Shown piece by piece: positions 53,830 through 62,629 of a stretch of 64,000 nt of DNA (positions within the stretch are counted from its first letter, which is position 1; each line of letters starts with the position of its first letter). Under the pieces are notes generated by a model. It saw only the letters and a program-made list of their open reading frames with translations. It had not been told where the DNA came from and did not search any database. The translations under genes and the position numbers were made by a program. This stretch comes from Nitrospira sp. (GTDB taxonomy: Bacteria > Nitrospirota > Nitrospiria > Nitrospirales > Nitrospiraceae), in assembly GCA_030123605.1 (NCBI GenBank), contig CP126123.1, positions 1 through 64,000 on the forward strand, in the 5' to 3' direction.

Positions 53830-56800
53830 CTATGCCCCTCCCGCTGGATCGATGACACTTGTGAAGTCGACGGTGCCGCCGGTAAACAACAGTGCCGGTG
53901 CCGATGGGTCCTGCTCACCGGAACCGACCGGCTGCAACGCGCGTTTGCCGGCGCGATCCCAAGTGGCCATCCCGTCGAACAGGGTGAAGGCCATGCCGTC
54001 CACGATCCGTCCTTCGAGCCCCACGGTCGCGGCCGGCACGTCGAGCCGAACCCACCGGCCCGGCGGCGGCAAGGGGCCCATGTACTGGCGGCTCGCGGTA
54101 TTGTCGGTTCCCCACGCAATGAGATTTTCGCCCCAATAGGCACGATGTTCCCAACTGCCGTCATGCCACTGCAGCATGACCTGTCGCGGCATACGCGCGG
54201 GATCGAGGTAGAGATGCGCGAACAGTCGGTCTCCCACGCTGACGAACAGCGGGGCCTTCGCGCCTCGAAAATAATGTTGATGCATGCCGGCGGCAACTAC
54301 CGATTGATGGGCGCGTGTGCCGGACAGCGGTTCCGGCTTCAGGCGAATCCAATTCCAGGTTTCGCCGTCGCCGAAAGGAGCGGCGCCTTCCGGCAGCTGA
54401 TCCTCTACCCAGATCACTTCATCGCCGCTGTCGGGCGCGACGGTGCGGAGTCTCGCCAAGTCCATCGTCTCCTGCAGGACGGCTTCCAGGCTGTTGAGAT
54501 CCCACGTCGTCCGCCGGTCAGCCGGCACGGCGAGCAGTAGCGCCTGCGGCGGCGCGTTATTGGGTTGATCGTAATGAAAGGTCACACCCGTCGTTTCGCT
54601 GGGGCTCGGCACCGTTTCCACCCATTCGTCGATCAAGAGGCCTGCGAAGGGTTGATCGAAGCGGAGCGGTTGCGCCGACGACATCTGCGCCACGAGCGAG
54701 AGGCGCCCGCGTGGAATGGGTTTGTCCGGCGCTTGTGGCAGGGCCACCCAGCGATCCTGCGCCTGAAGGGGGAGTTGTCCGACCTGGAACCGGAGCGTGG
54801 CGTTCCCCACCGTTTCGGCATAGAGCATGGCTTCATTCAGGCGTGTGGCACCAGGCCTGACGTAGGCGGCACGCTGGAACCAGGTGACGGCGGCCATCGG
54901 GTCCTGCCCCTGGAGCGAGAGTCCTGCGGCGAACGTCTCATTCAGTTGCGCGGCATTGGCTGCGGTCATGCGGGGCAGCGCCAGGAAGTCCTGGCCGAAG
55001 ATGATCCGGAGTCGCGCGAGGTCATGATCCCGCCGTTCTTCCGGTGTGGCGTTCGCACGGACAAAGGCCTGGTCGGATTCGGCGACTCGGTCCAGCCGAC
55101 GGTGCGCTTCGAGGAGGACCGACCGTGACTGCGTCAGGAGCAACGACCGCACCTCCGATCCCGTGCCGCCGATGTCCATGGGGGCGGCGCTCGGCATGCC
55201 GAAGCTTGCCATGTCGAACAGGGCGCGGCGAACCTCGTCGAGGTTGGACGTCAGGTCATCCGATGGAGGTGGTGGCAGCAGGCCGTTGAGCCTAGCGCGC
55301 GCGTCGGTCAGGGTTTGCAATGCACGAGCTGCGCGGCCTGCAAACTCTTCATGGTCCAACCCGGAGTCGGCGGGTGATTCTGGCAAAGACAGGTCGCGAC
55401 CGTCGACCGAACGGGCGTTGCTGAGCAGGCGCCGCACCGTGATTGCGACCTCGCACCATTCCGCCACGCTCACGATCTCCGTGCCCCAGCCATTGTCGCG
55501 GCCGAATTGCAATCGAATGACGGCATCCGGCGGCACCGTCGCAGGTCGCGTCTGTTGCAACACGAATCGCCAACGTTGTTCGATTTCGGCCTGCTGTGCC
55601 CGATTGTTGCCTTCGGCCAGGTAGACGGCATCCAGCGGCGCCAGTCCAAGAGACGTCAGCGAGCTTTCGACTGTCTGATAGATCTGGCCGTTCTGTTGAT
55701 TGACGTAGTCGGCTTTGCAACGAACCTGGGCCGGATTGGACAGGAGCGTTGCGACCCATGCGTTGAGAATCGGCTCGGCCTGGGCGCGTGCCGATGGAGT
55801 GGATGTCGGCCATCCTACCGGTGCGGTCCCGTCGGTCGCCGGGAACAGCGTACAGAGGCGATGGGTCAGTCCGATGCCGCTTCTCGGCGTGCGGATCACG
55901 TCCAGCTCCGGCGGCGGCACTTCACCCGCGGCGATGGCATCCAATGTGGCGCCGGAGCGGAGGGGATTGCCTTGAACGAGTTGATACAGACTCTCGGCCA
56001 CGACACTGTCTCCCACGGAATCGACCAGATCATCGAGCGCCGTGAGCGCCTCCACCAGTGCTGTGAAGTCGGGGCTGCCGGGCGGCGGAAATCCCAAGGT
56101 CGTATTGCCGAACGGAACGGTGGTGACATCCCAGGGTGTTTGCGGCGCCTGGCGTTGCTGGCTGGCGGTCCATCGTCGATGCAGGGCCAGCCCGTCCACG
56201 ACGGCGGCAGCCGGCAGCGACTTCAGCGCCCCATTCCATTGCGTCGCGAGGCGGGTGGTCAATGCGGCTCTGGCGGCGATGAGGTCGGCCATGGCCTTGC
56301 CGCGTTGGCCTCCTTCCTTGGCAAGGGCCTGGCGGTCCAGATCGGCGGCGAGCGCATCCTGGCGTGCAGCCATCTGGTGCGCGGCAGGGATCGAATCCGG
56401 ATCGGCGGCGTTGAGCAGCCTGGCCTGGGCCCGTTCCGCGAGCAGACGTGAGCCCTCCCGTGCGCTGACTGTCTGCTGTGCCGCGGCAGCCTGGGCCAGG
56501 GCGGTGGTATGGACCTGGGTCAACTGTTCCACGCGGTTGTCCCAGTCATCCAAATCCCGCGCCTCCAACAATTGAACGGCATAACGTCGAGCCGAAGGTT
56601 GGATCACCTTGCCTTGTGGTTTCGCCGCCTGTTGTTGCGCCAGCACCTGTGCCGCCTGCGTCACCTGTGTCTGCGCGGCCTGTGCCTGTTGCGCAAGCGT
56701 GGCAATCGCGCCCAGTTCGGCGCGATAGGTGTGTTCGCGGCGCTCCCGTTCGGCCTTCAAGCCTCGGGCGTCTTCGGCCCGGCGCAGGGCCTGGTCGCGT

Positions 56801-59148
56801 TGCGCCGTCAGCAGCGTCACCTCCTGCGTCAGCCGTTCAGCCTGCGTGACGGTGTTTCGGATGTCGGCGAAGCGGTCCGTGCCGGTGAAGCTCGTGAGGG
56901 CGCGGAAGCGTTGGATGTAGCGGTCCAAGCCGCGTTCGTGGAGACGGCGTTCGAATCGATACCCGAGTAGGGCGCTGAGGGACTGACCCTGGCGCACGCC
57001 GTCGAGCAGCCACTTGGCGCGATGAACCCGTTCGGACGACAGGTCGACGGCAAAGGGTGAGGTGCCGGACGGACGACTCGACTCCTGCGACAGGTAGCCG
57101 CTTCGCAACACGGCTGCCGCCGCCGCATGCCCCAGTGAGGGCGCATGGACGAATCCCTTGTTCTGCGCTGAGCGCGAGACCGGCGCCGTGACCCCGGACG
57201 GTGGTGCGGACACTGGTTGTAACGGGGCCGCACGCCGGACCTGTTCCACCCAGCCGTAGGCGCCGAGCCTGATGCCGGTGGGCGCCGCCTGCCGCATCAC
57301 GGCGAGCCGTCTGGCTGCGAAGGATGTGCCCCAGGCATCGAGGCGATAGGTGAGCAAATCCATCACCTCTGCGAGCAGTTGTTGCCGAACCGGTTCGGGC
57401 ATGCTCATCAATTCGTCCCATGCAGGCTCGTGCGGTGCCGAGAGCGCGCGGGTCAGCAGCAGCGTCCGGAAGGCCGGAGTCAGCAGCCGTTGCGGCACGG
57501 GCGGTTGTTGATTGGAAACCTCCGGAAATTCGCGCATCGTATAGCGGCAGGCGTTCGCTTCCTGAGCCAGGAGCACGACGGGGTTGGATTCCACCGTGGT
57601 CTGAAGGGCCTGCGGCACCTGACGGCGTCGAGCCGGCCGTTGGGCGCGCCACCAGGCGGCCAGCGCCCTGTCCTGGTCTTGATCGGACGTCGAGGTCCAT
57701 CGGTCGAGCGCCGCCACCGGCAACAGGCCGTAGGGCTGGTTGTCGATACGTAGGACCGGGAGTGGCCCGCGGGCCCGGACGTACTTCGCGAAATGGTCGC
57801 GCAACACCTCCGCACCGGCTGCGCCAAGCAGTTGACGCAGCAGCGGACTGTCGCACAAGGCGAACAGGGCCGCCTGCATGAGCGACGACCGATGCTGTTC
57901 CGTACCGTCGGCTCCACGGACATGGGCAAAGACGGAGGCGGACAACCCCAGAGCTTGTGCCAGCCGATCGCCGTCGGATCCGGGGCGGATCAGCGAGCCG
58001 CCTAGCTCTACGTCCATGCTGCCAGCGGCGTCGCGTTCGGTTGATCGATAGCCGGCGGAGGCTTCCGCGCTGTTGTTCGTCGGCACCAGTTGTTCCACGA
58101 GGGCGAGGCTGCCGGTGTAATGGTGGGCATCGAACAGTCCGACCAATCGGCCGGCCGTGGTCGGAGCGTCCCAGGAGGCCTTGAGGCCCAGCACCACAAT
58201 CCGATCGAACCCTGCCTGGGCATCTTCCTCTATGATGGGAATACGTAGCCCCATCCCGATCGATTCAGCCGTATCGAAATCGGTGATCCACGCCATGCCT
58301 TCATCGACGGGAGGCAGTCCATTGTTGCCGGGCAGGCTCGTGCTGCGCGGGTCCGGTCCGACCGCCACGGTCTCAGGAATTGGATTCCCCCAAGCCGTGA
58401 CGCGGGCCGCATCGCCGCGATAGCCGATAGCGACCCAGCGATCCGGCAGGACCTGCGTGTGGGGAGCGCGCGTCCAGCTGTCGTTGCGTCGCGTGACCGT
58501 TTCTGCTCGTGAGGGATCGAGCAGATGCGCGATCCAGGACGCGCGGGTGGTGCCGAATTGCTCGGTGAGTCGTTGCCAGCCTTGCCTGATCTGTTCTTGT
58601 CGGTCGGTTCCGGCAGAGGCGGCGGCAACATGGGCCCAGAACTCCTTGCCGCGGCGTTCTTCTTCCTCAGTAAGGGCCGGTTCGTGACTGTCGAGATGGA
58701 TGTCGTCCGGATATAGGCGCAACAGAAGGTCGGTGCCCGGTCCTGTCCGTCTTGCCGCAAACCTGGTTTCCATGCGGACTGGGAACAGCAGCAGCGGATG
58801 GGTGGTCGCGACTGTGCCGCTGAGGCGATCCGTCCCGAGGAGGCGGGCGGTCGCGGCATCGCGGGCGACGCGGTGTTCGTCGACTTGTCCCGACAGCGCT
58901 GCAACTTCGGTCTTCTTGCGAGTCACCGCGTCCTGTGCGGCCGTGATCTGGGCGTTCACCCGGGTCAGTTCGGCCTGGTAGAGCGCATGGTCCCTGAGCA
59001 GCGAAGCGAGTCGCCGTTGGGCTGCCTGGGCGCGCGCCACGGCGCGGTCGTGCGCTGTCTGCAACCGGCGCAGTGCGGTGGCCCATGCGCGAAGCAGGGC
59101 CGGCGGAATCCCTCCGGGTATGTCTGGTCCTTCAGTGATCGGCCTCAC
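53830..59148 (-). CDS. Giant uncharacterised protein (1772 aa) with coiled coils and C-terminal jelly-roll-like domain
   Basis: GTG start with AGGA eight bases upstream. Residues about 1-95 are a coiled coil (AHDRAVARAQAAQRRLASLL); about 115-175 have LLLFPVRMETRFAARR and LYPDDIHLDSHEP; about 725-745 have LLGYRFERRLHERGLDRYIQ; about 755-930 are a long Ala/Gln coiled coil. About 1490-1590 have FAGLLIDEWVETVPSPSETT and APPQALLLAVPADRRTTWDL; about 1630-1750 have GDRLFAHLYLDP, LQWHDGSWEHRAYWG and VDGMAFTLFDGMATWD, resembling a carbohydrate-binding or LamG-like jelly roll. No signal peptide. Function unknown. Confidence 0.72.
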   Translation of the reverse strand: MRPITEGPDIPGGIPPALLRAWATALRRLQTAHDRAVARAQAAQRRLASLLRDHALYQAELTRVNAQITAAQDAVTRKKTEVAALSGQVDEHRVARDAATARLLGTDRLSGTVATTHPLLLFPVRMETRFAARRTGPGTDLLLRLYPDDIHLDSHEPALTEEEERRGKEFWAHVAAASAGTDRQEQIRQGWQRLTEQFGTTRASWIAHLLDPSRAETVTRRNDSWTRAPHTQVLPDRWVAIGYRGDAARVTAWGNPIPETVAVGPDPRSTSLPGNNGLPPVDEGMAWITDFDTAESIGMGLRIPIIEEDAQAGFDRIVVLGLKASWDAPTTAGRLVGLFDAHHYTGSLALVEQLVPTNNSAEASAGYRSTERDAAGSMDVELGGSLIRPGSDGDRLAQALGLSASVFAHVRGADGTEQHRSSLMQAALFALCDSPLLRQLLGAAGAEVLRDHFAKYVRARGPLPVLRIDNQPYGLLPVAALDRWTSTSDQDQDRALAAWWRAQRPARRRQVPQALQTTVESNPVVLLAQEANACRYTMREFPEVSNQQPPVPQRLLTPAFRTLLLTRALSAPHEPAWDELMSMPEPVRQQLLAEVMDLLTYRLDAWGTSFAARRLAVMRQAAPTGIRLGAYGWVEQVRRAAPLQPVSAPPSGVTAPVSRSAQNKGFVHAPSLGHAAAAAVLRSGYLSQESSRPSGTSPFAVDLSSERVHRAKWLLDGVRQGQSLSALLGYRFERRLHERGLDRYIQRFRALTSFTGTDRFADIRNTVTQAERLTQEVTLLTAQRDQALRRAEDARGLKAERERREHTYRAELGAIATLAQQAQAAQTQVTQAAQVLAQQQAAKPQGKVIQPSARRYAVQLLEARDLDDWDNRVEQLTQVHTTALAQAAAAQQTVSAREGSRLLAERAQARLLNAADPDSIPAAHQMAARQDALAADLDRQALAKEGGQRGKAMADLIAARAALTTRLATQWNGALKSLPAAAVVDGLALHRRWTASQQRQAPQTPWDVTTVPFGNTTLGFPPPGSPDFTALVEALTALDDLVDSVGDSVVAESLYQLVQGNPLRSGATLDAIAAGEVPPPELDVIRTPRSGIGLTHRLCTLFPATDGTAPVGWPTSTPSARAQAEPILNAWVATLLSNPAQVRCKADYVNQQNGQIYQTVESSLTSLGLAPLDAVYLAEGNNRAQQAEIEQRWRFVLQQTRPATVPPDAVIRLQFGRDNGWGTEIVSVAEWCEVAITVRRLLSNARSVDGRDLSLPESPADSGLDHEEFAGRAARALQTLTDARARLNGLLPPPPSDDLTSNLDEVRRALFDMASFGMPSAAPMDIGGTGSEVRSLLLTQSRSVLLEAHRRLDRVAESDQAFVRANATPEERRDHDLARLRIIFGQDFLALPRMTAANAAQLNETFAAGLSLQGQDPMAAVTWFQRAAYVRPGATRLNEAMLYAETVGNATLRFQVGQLPLQAQDRWVALPQAPDKPIPRGRLSLVAQMSSAQPLRFDQPFAGLLIDEWVETVPSPSETTGVTFHYDQPNNAPPQALLLAVPADRRTTWDLNSLEAVLQETMDLARLRTVAPDSGDEVIWVEDQLPEGAAPFGDGETWNWIRLKPEPLSGTRAHQSVVAAGMHQHYFRGAKAPLFVSVGDRLFAHLYLDPARMPRQVMLQWHDGSWEHRAYWGENLIAWGTDNTASRQYMGPLPPPGRWVRLDVPAATVGLEGRIVDGMAFTLFDGMATWDRAGKRALQPVGSGEQDPSAPALLFTGGTVDFTSVIDPAGGA

Positions 59149-59169
59149 TTCGCTGGTCCTTTCGTTAAC

Positions 59170-59979
59170 TTAGGGGCCATCCTGCAGATGCTGGTTGATC
59201 TCGGCTTCGGCAGTTGCCAGCGCTTCTTGGGCTGTCGCCTGCTGTGCCTGCGCCCCTGGGAGTTGTGCCGCGATCGCATTGAGTTTGGCCGTGAGGTCGC
59301 CGCGTCGGGCAATGAGGTCCGCGAGCAGGGCCTCCGCATCCTCCAGGTCGAACCGCGCCACCAGATGGGATTCCTCCAACGTCGCCGTGCGGGCCGAAAG
59401 TTCCGCTGCGATTTGTTGCAGGGTCGGTCTCACCAGTGGATCGCGGGTAATTTCTGCATTCATACGCTCGATCTCGGTGAGCTTCGCGTGTAGTTCCTGC
59501 CGTCTGGGTTGGAGGGCGGCGATCGCAGTCTGGGTGGCTTGCACTGCGGCTGTCGCCGCCGCAACCTGGCGATCCGCAGCCTGCACCAGTGTCTTGGCCT
59601 GCGCGACGCCCTGTTGCGCTTCGGTGACCTTCGCATGGGCCGCGGTTGCGGCGGTCTTCGCCTGGGCGAGCGTTCTTCGCAGCGCGGTCAGACGCGCTCT
59701 CCAGGCAGCCGGAGGAATGCCGGGAGGCGGTTCGGACGCATCCCGAAGGTTCTGCTCAGCCTCCGCGACCTGTGCGTCCGCTGCGGCGGCCGCAGCCTGC
59801 AGCGGCGGAATGCGTGCCTGGGCCTGAGCCACGCCGTTCTGTGCATTGGTGCGCTGAGTCTGTGCCGCCGTCACCGCCTGCTGCTGCGTGGTAAGGTGTG
59901 CCGTCAAGGCGGCTTGTTGTGCGCCTAAGGCGTGCAGGGCGGCCTGAAGTCGAGCGGTGTCTTGTTCTAAATAGGGCAT
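59170..59979 (-). CDS. Alanine-rich coiled-coil protein of the giant-protein cluster
   Basis: About 269 aa from the ATG at 59979, which follows GGAAAGAGA; the longer reading from 60207 runs back into the 869-aa gene and is rejected. Nearly all of it is heptad-like Ala/Gln/Leu-rich helix (LQAALHALGAQQAALTAHLT, and so on). A segment PPGIPPAAWRARLTALRR matches the N-terminus of the 1772-aa protein (GGIPPALLRAWATALRR), showing shared origin. It is probably a scaffold or partner. No signal peptide. 20-base gaps on both sides place it in the operon. Confidence 0.65.
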   Translation of the reverse strand: MPYLEQDTARLQAALHALGAQQAALTAHLTTQQQAVTAAQTQRTNAQNGVAQAQARIPPLQAAAAAADAQVAEAEQNLRDASEPPPGIPPAAWRARLTALRRTLAQAKTAATAAHAKVTEAQQGVAQAKTLVQAADRQVAAATAAVQATQTAIAALQPRRQELHAKLTEIERMNAEITRDPLVRPTLQQIAAELSARTATLEESHLVARFDLEDAEALLADLIARRGDLTAKLNAIAAQLPGAQAQQATAQEALATAEAEINQHLQDGP

Positions 59980-59999
59980 GATCGCGTCTCTTTCCGCCG

Positions 60000-62609
60000 C
60001 TATTGTCTGACGGGCAGCCAGGTTCTCGCATGGACCGCCACGCGGAAGGGCGGTTGTCTGGTGATGGCGGCCATATGCGCCGAGTTCTTTCCCCAAGGAA
60101 TCTGATCGACGATGACATCCTTCAACAGGCCGTCGATCGGCACATACACGATCTGTTTCAGCGCGGCTTCGTCTTGCGCCAGGTGACCCCACGTCAGGTC
60201 TGGCCAATGGGCCGGCGTGCCGCCGTAGGTCGTGGCGACGTCCAGGCCGAACCGCGGCTCTGTCGGCTGTTCCTGCAACACGAAGAACCAGCCCGGGTGT
60301 CCTCCGGCTTTGTTATCGGCCCCGCGCACGTCCGCTTCGGTCAGCGGAAAGCCGAGCATGGTGATGTCCGGTGCCTGGGTCGCACGAAAAATGGGATAGC
60401 GTTCCGTCGTACCCAGCTCTCGCCTGGTGCCGTCCGGCGACCAGACACTTTCGAGGGCATAGACCATGGCTCGCGGGTAACGCCGCAGGAGGTCGCCGCG
60501 GATCAGGAGCACCAGCTGTCCGACCGCCGTACCGCGAGGACTATGGTTGCCCAGGCGGCTGTCGGTCGGCCAGGCGGTGATCCGGGCGATGTCGAAACGG
60601 GATTCGCGCTCCGCGTCGGTGGTTGGAAGTTCATCTCCGCCGGCGTCCCAGAATTGTCGGAAGTAGGTGCCGCGCTGATCGGTCGGAAATCCACGCCAAA
60701 GCAGCTCGCGGCTCATCTCGTGGTTGAGCCCGACCATGTAGGCCTCGATCAACTCGGGATTGGTTTTCAGGAGCGCAATCGTATTCGACGGCACCTGATC
60801 CATGCCGGGCAATAGCATGTCTGGTGCGTAGTCGCGCAGAGGTTCATACATCGGCTGCGGGAAGCTCGGCGCGAATGCCGTCAACTCGGTGTTCTCGACG
60901 GTCGGCATCGTCCTCCGCACCGCGGCCAGTACCGCATCTTTCGGGGAGAGGCGCCGCAGCACCTCCGCTTTCACCTCCGACCATTCGCGCAGTGCCGGCA
61001 CCTGCCGCTGCTTGGTGGCGACGGCGAATTGCATAAGCGGGCGAAAGGCCTGCCCCGCCGCGGAGGCGGGCGACGTGGGGGGGAGCCGAAGCGCGTCAAA
61101 TGCGGCGGCGTGGGAGGCGATCGGTCCATTCACTCGAGTCAAGCGGCGGAAGGCGCCGGTCACAGCCGGATGACCGGCAAGCAGGTTGCTGCTCTCCATC
61201 GCCGGCGTCGATGACGTGGCGAGGCCTGTCAGGGCCCGGAGCGCCGGTCCCGTGAGTTGCAGCAGACCGGCCGGGTCGAGCGCCGCGAGGTGTTTCTTGG
61301 AGAGGCTGTCTCCGACCGCCTCGGCCAACTGCGCACGCTTGAGCCGCTGCCGGTCCCGTCGTTGTTGTTCCAGTTGATCCCAGGCCGAGGCCATCAACGA
61401 CTCCTGCTCGTTGCGGATCACCATCGTGCCGATGCCGGCGGCGATGCGGTGGCGCGGATCCAGATTCAGATCGCGGAACCAGTGCGGCGGTTGGTCGGCG
61501 GGCGGCAGGCTGTCCCGGTCTACGTACCATTGCCCATAGAGCGGCGGACCGAGGAGGGCGAGGGCTCCGCTCGTGCCGGCCATGGCTGCCGGGGCGTTAA
61601 GAATGGTGCCGAGCGCCTGTTGAAACGTTTTGCGTGGTTGATCGGGCCAGGCACGCGGTTGCGTCTCGGGAGTCTGCAAGGCTCCACCCAGATCCAAGAG
61701 GCTGCCCGGTGCGCCGACCGGCAAGGTCGGCATACCCCAGCCGGGGGTTCGGATGTCTACTGGCCGCAAGCCCACGGTGGACGGCAGGGGCTCGGCTTTC
61801 AAACGGCGCGCGAGCGATTCGAAGTCTCCTGCGAGGCCGGTTCGAAACTCCCACTGGAAATAGACCGGCAGCGTGACCGGCTCGGACGGGGCGGTCTTCG
61901 TCCATGCGGGTTTCAAGGCCTGTTCGTCTTCCGGCTTGATCGGCTCGCCCAGGCCGGCTTTCCTTCCCACGTCATAGGTGGGAACGAGGCAGGCGTAATA
62001 GGCTGTGTTGGGATCGAGTCGGCGCGGAGCCACCAGCCGCGAGAGTGTGCGTTCCGGATGGTCGTTAAGAATTTGCTGCAGCGTCGCGCGCGGCGAGGGA
62101 TCGGGCGTCGAGCGTTGGCCTGCCACGATTTGGGCATGGGCCCAAGCCCATGACTGGTCGAGGTCCGGCAAATCTTCCAGGACGCAAGTGATCGTCGGCA
62201 AGGGCCGCTGCGGGTTGGTCTTGAGAGTCGCCCGTTCTTTCGGGATGACGATCAAGCAGATCCAGGGACGGAGGCGCCGCGCGGTATCTGCCGCCGCCGG
62301 GGTGAAGAGCCATGGAAAATCCGGGCGATCGAATTCGATGGCCGGAAAATAATTCGGTTCGAAATCGGTCATGTGGGCATGGGGTTCCGTGCGAATGATC
62401 TCGCGCGCGTCGAGGCCTGTGATGTCGCCGGGGCCGTAGAGTTGTACGTTGACTTCGAGAGGCGCGCGGTCGTTCACTCGAAGCCGAACGGGCAGCGCGA
62501 GGCGTCCCGCCGTGGGCTGGCTGGAGGCGCCGGGGTCGGAGAGGCCCGCGAGGAGTCCTTGGCGGAGCCAGGAATAAAAGCGATAGGTGGCTGCGGTCGG
62601 TTCAGGCAT
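60000..62609 (-). CDS. Uncharacterised large protein (869 aa), giant-protein cluster
   Basis: ATG with AGGA nine bases upstream. Boxes: YRFYSWLRQGLLAGL at residues 9-23, VQLYGPGDITGLDAREIIRT, TDFEPNYFPAIEFDRPDFPW then LFTPA at about 80-105, GLNHEMSRELLWRGFPTDQR then GTYFRQFWD at about 630-660, and YPIFRATQAPDITMLGFPLT and GWFFVLQEQPTEPRFGLD near 745-820. These look like a conserved family, but I know no function. It has no signal, no membrane segment, and no catalytic motif I can name. The high conservation of aromatic boxes hints at a structural role. Confidence 0.7.
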   Translation of the reverse strand: MPEPTAATYRFYSWLRQGLLAGLSDPGASSQPTAGRLALPVRLRVNDRAPLEVNVQLYGPGDITGLDAREIIRTEPHAHMTDFEPNYFPAIEFDRPDFPWLFTPAAADTARRLRPWICLIVIPKERATLKTNPQRPLPTITCVLEDLPDLDQSWAWAHAQIVAGQRSTPDPSPRATLQQILNDHPERTLSRLVAPRRLDPNTAYYACLVPTYDVGRKAGLGEPIKPEDEQALKPAWTKTAPSEPVTLPVYFQWEFRTGLAGDFESLARRLKAEPLPSTVGLRPVDIRTPGWGMPTLPVGAPGSLLDLGGALQTPETQPRAWPDQPRKTFQQALGTILNAPAAMAGTSGALALLGPPLYGQWYVDRDSLPPADQPPHWFRDLNLDPRHRIAAGIGTMVIRNEQESLMASAWDQLEQQRRDRQRLKRAQLAEAVGDSLSKKHLAALDPAGLLQLTGPALRALTGLATSSTPAMESSNLLAGHPAVTGAFRRLTRVNGPIASHAAAFDALRLPPTSPASAAGQAFRPLMQFAVATKQRQVPALREWSEVKAEVLRRLSPKDAVLAAVRRTMPTVENTELTAFAPSFPQPMYEPLRDYAPDMLLPGMDQVPSNTIALLKTNPELIEAYMVGLNHEMSRELLWRGFPTDQRGTYFRQFWDAGGDELPTTDAERESRFDIARITAWPTDSRLGNHSPRGTAVGQLVLLIRGDLLRRYPRAMVYALESVWSPDGTRRELGTTERYPIFRATQAPDITMLGFPLTEADVRGADNKAGGHPGWFFVLQEQPTEPRFGLDVATTYGGTPAHWPDLTWGHLAQDEAALKQIVYVPIDGLLKDVIVDQIPWGKNSAHMAAITRQPPFRVAVHARTWLPVRQ

Positions 62610-62629
62610 GGTCTGTCATCCTATTTCAA

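Noticed and set aside
53286-54296. 336-aa frame overlapping the 571-aa and 1772-aa genes
   Set aside because: It is a shadow frame crossing a real junction; its Arg/Pro-rich text has no family match.
59980-60207. N-terminal extension of the coiled-coil gene
   Set aside because: It overlaps the end of the 869-aa gene, has no coiled-coil character, and the ATG at 59979 has a good ribosome site.
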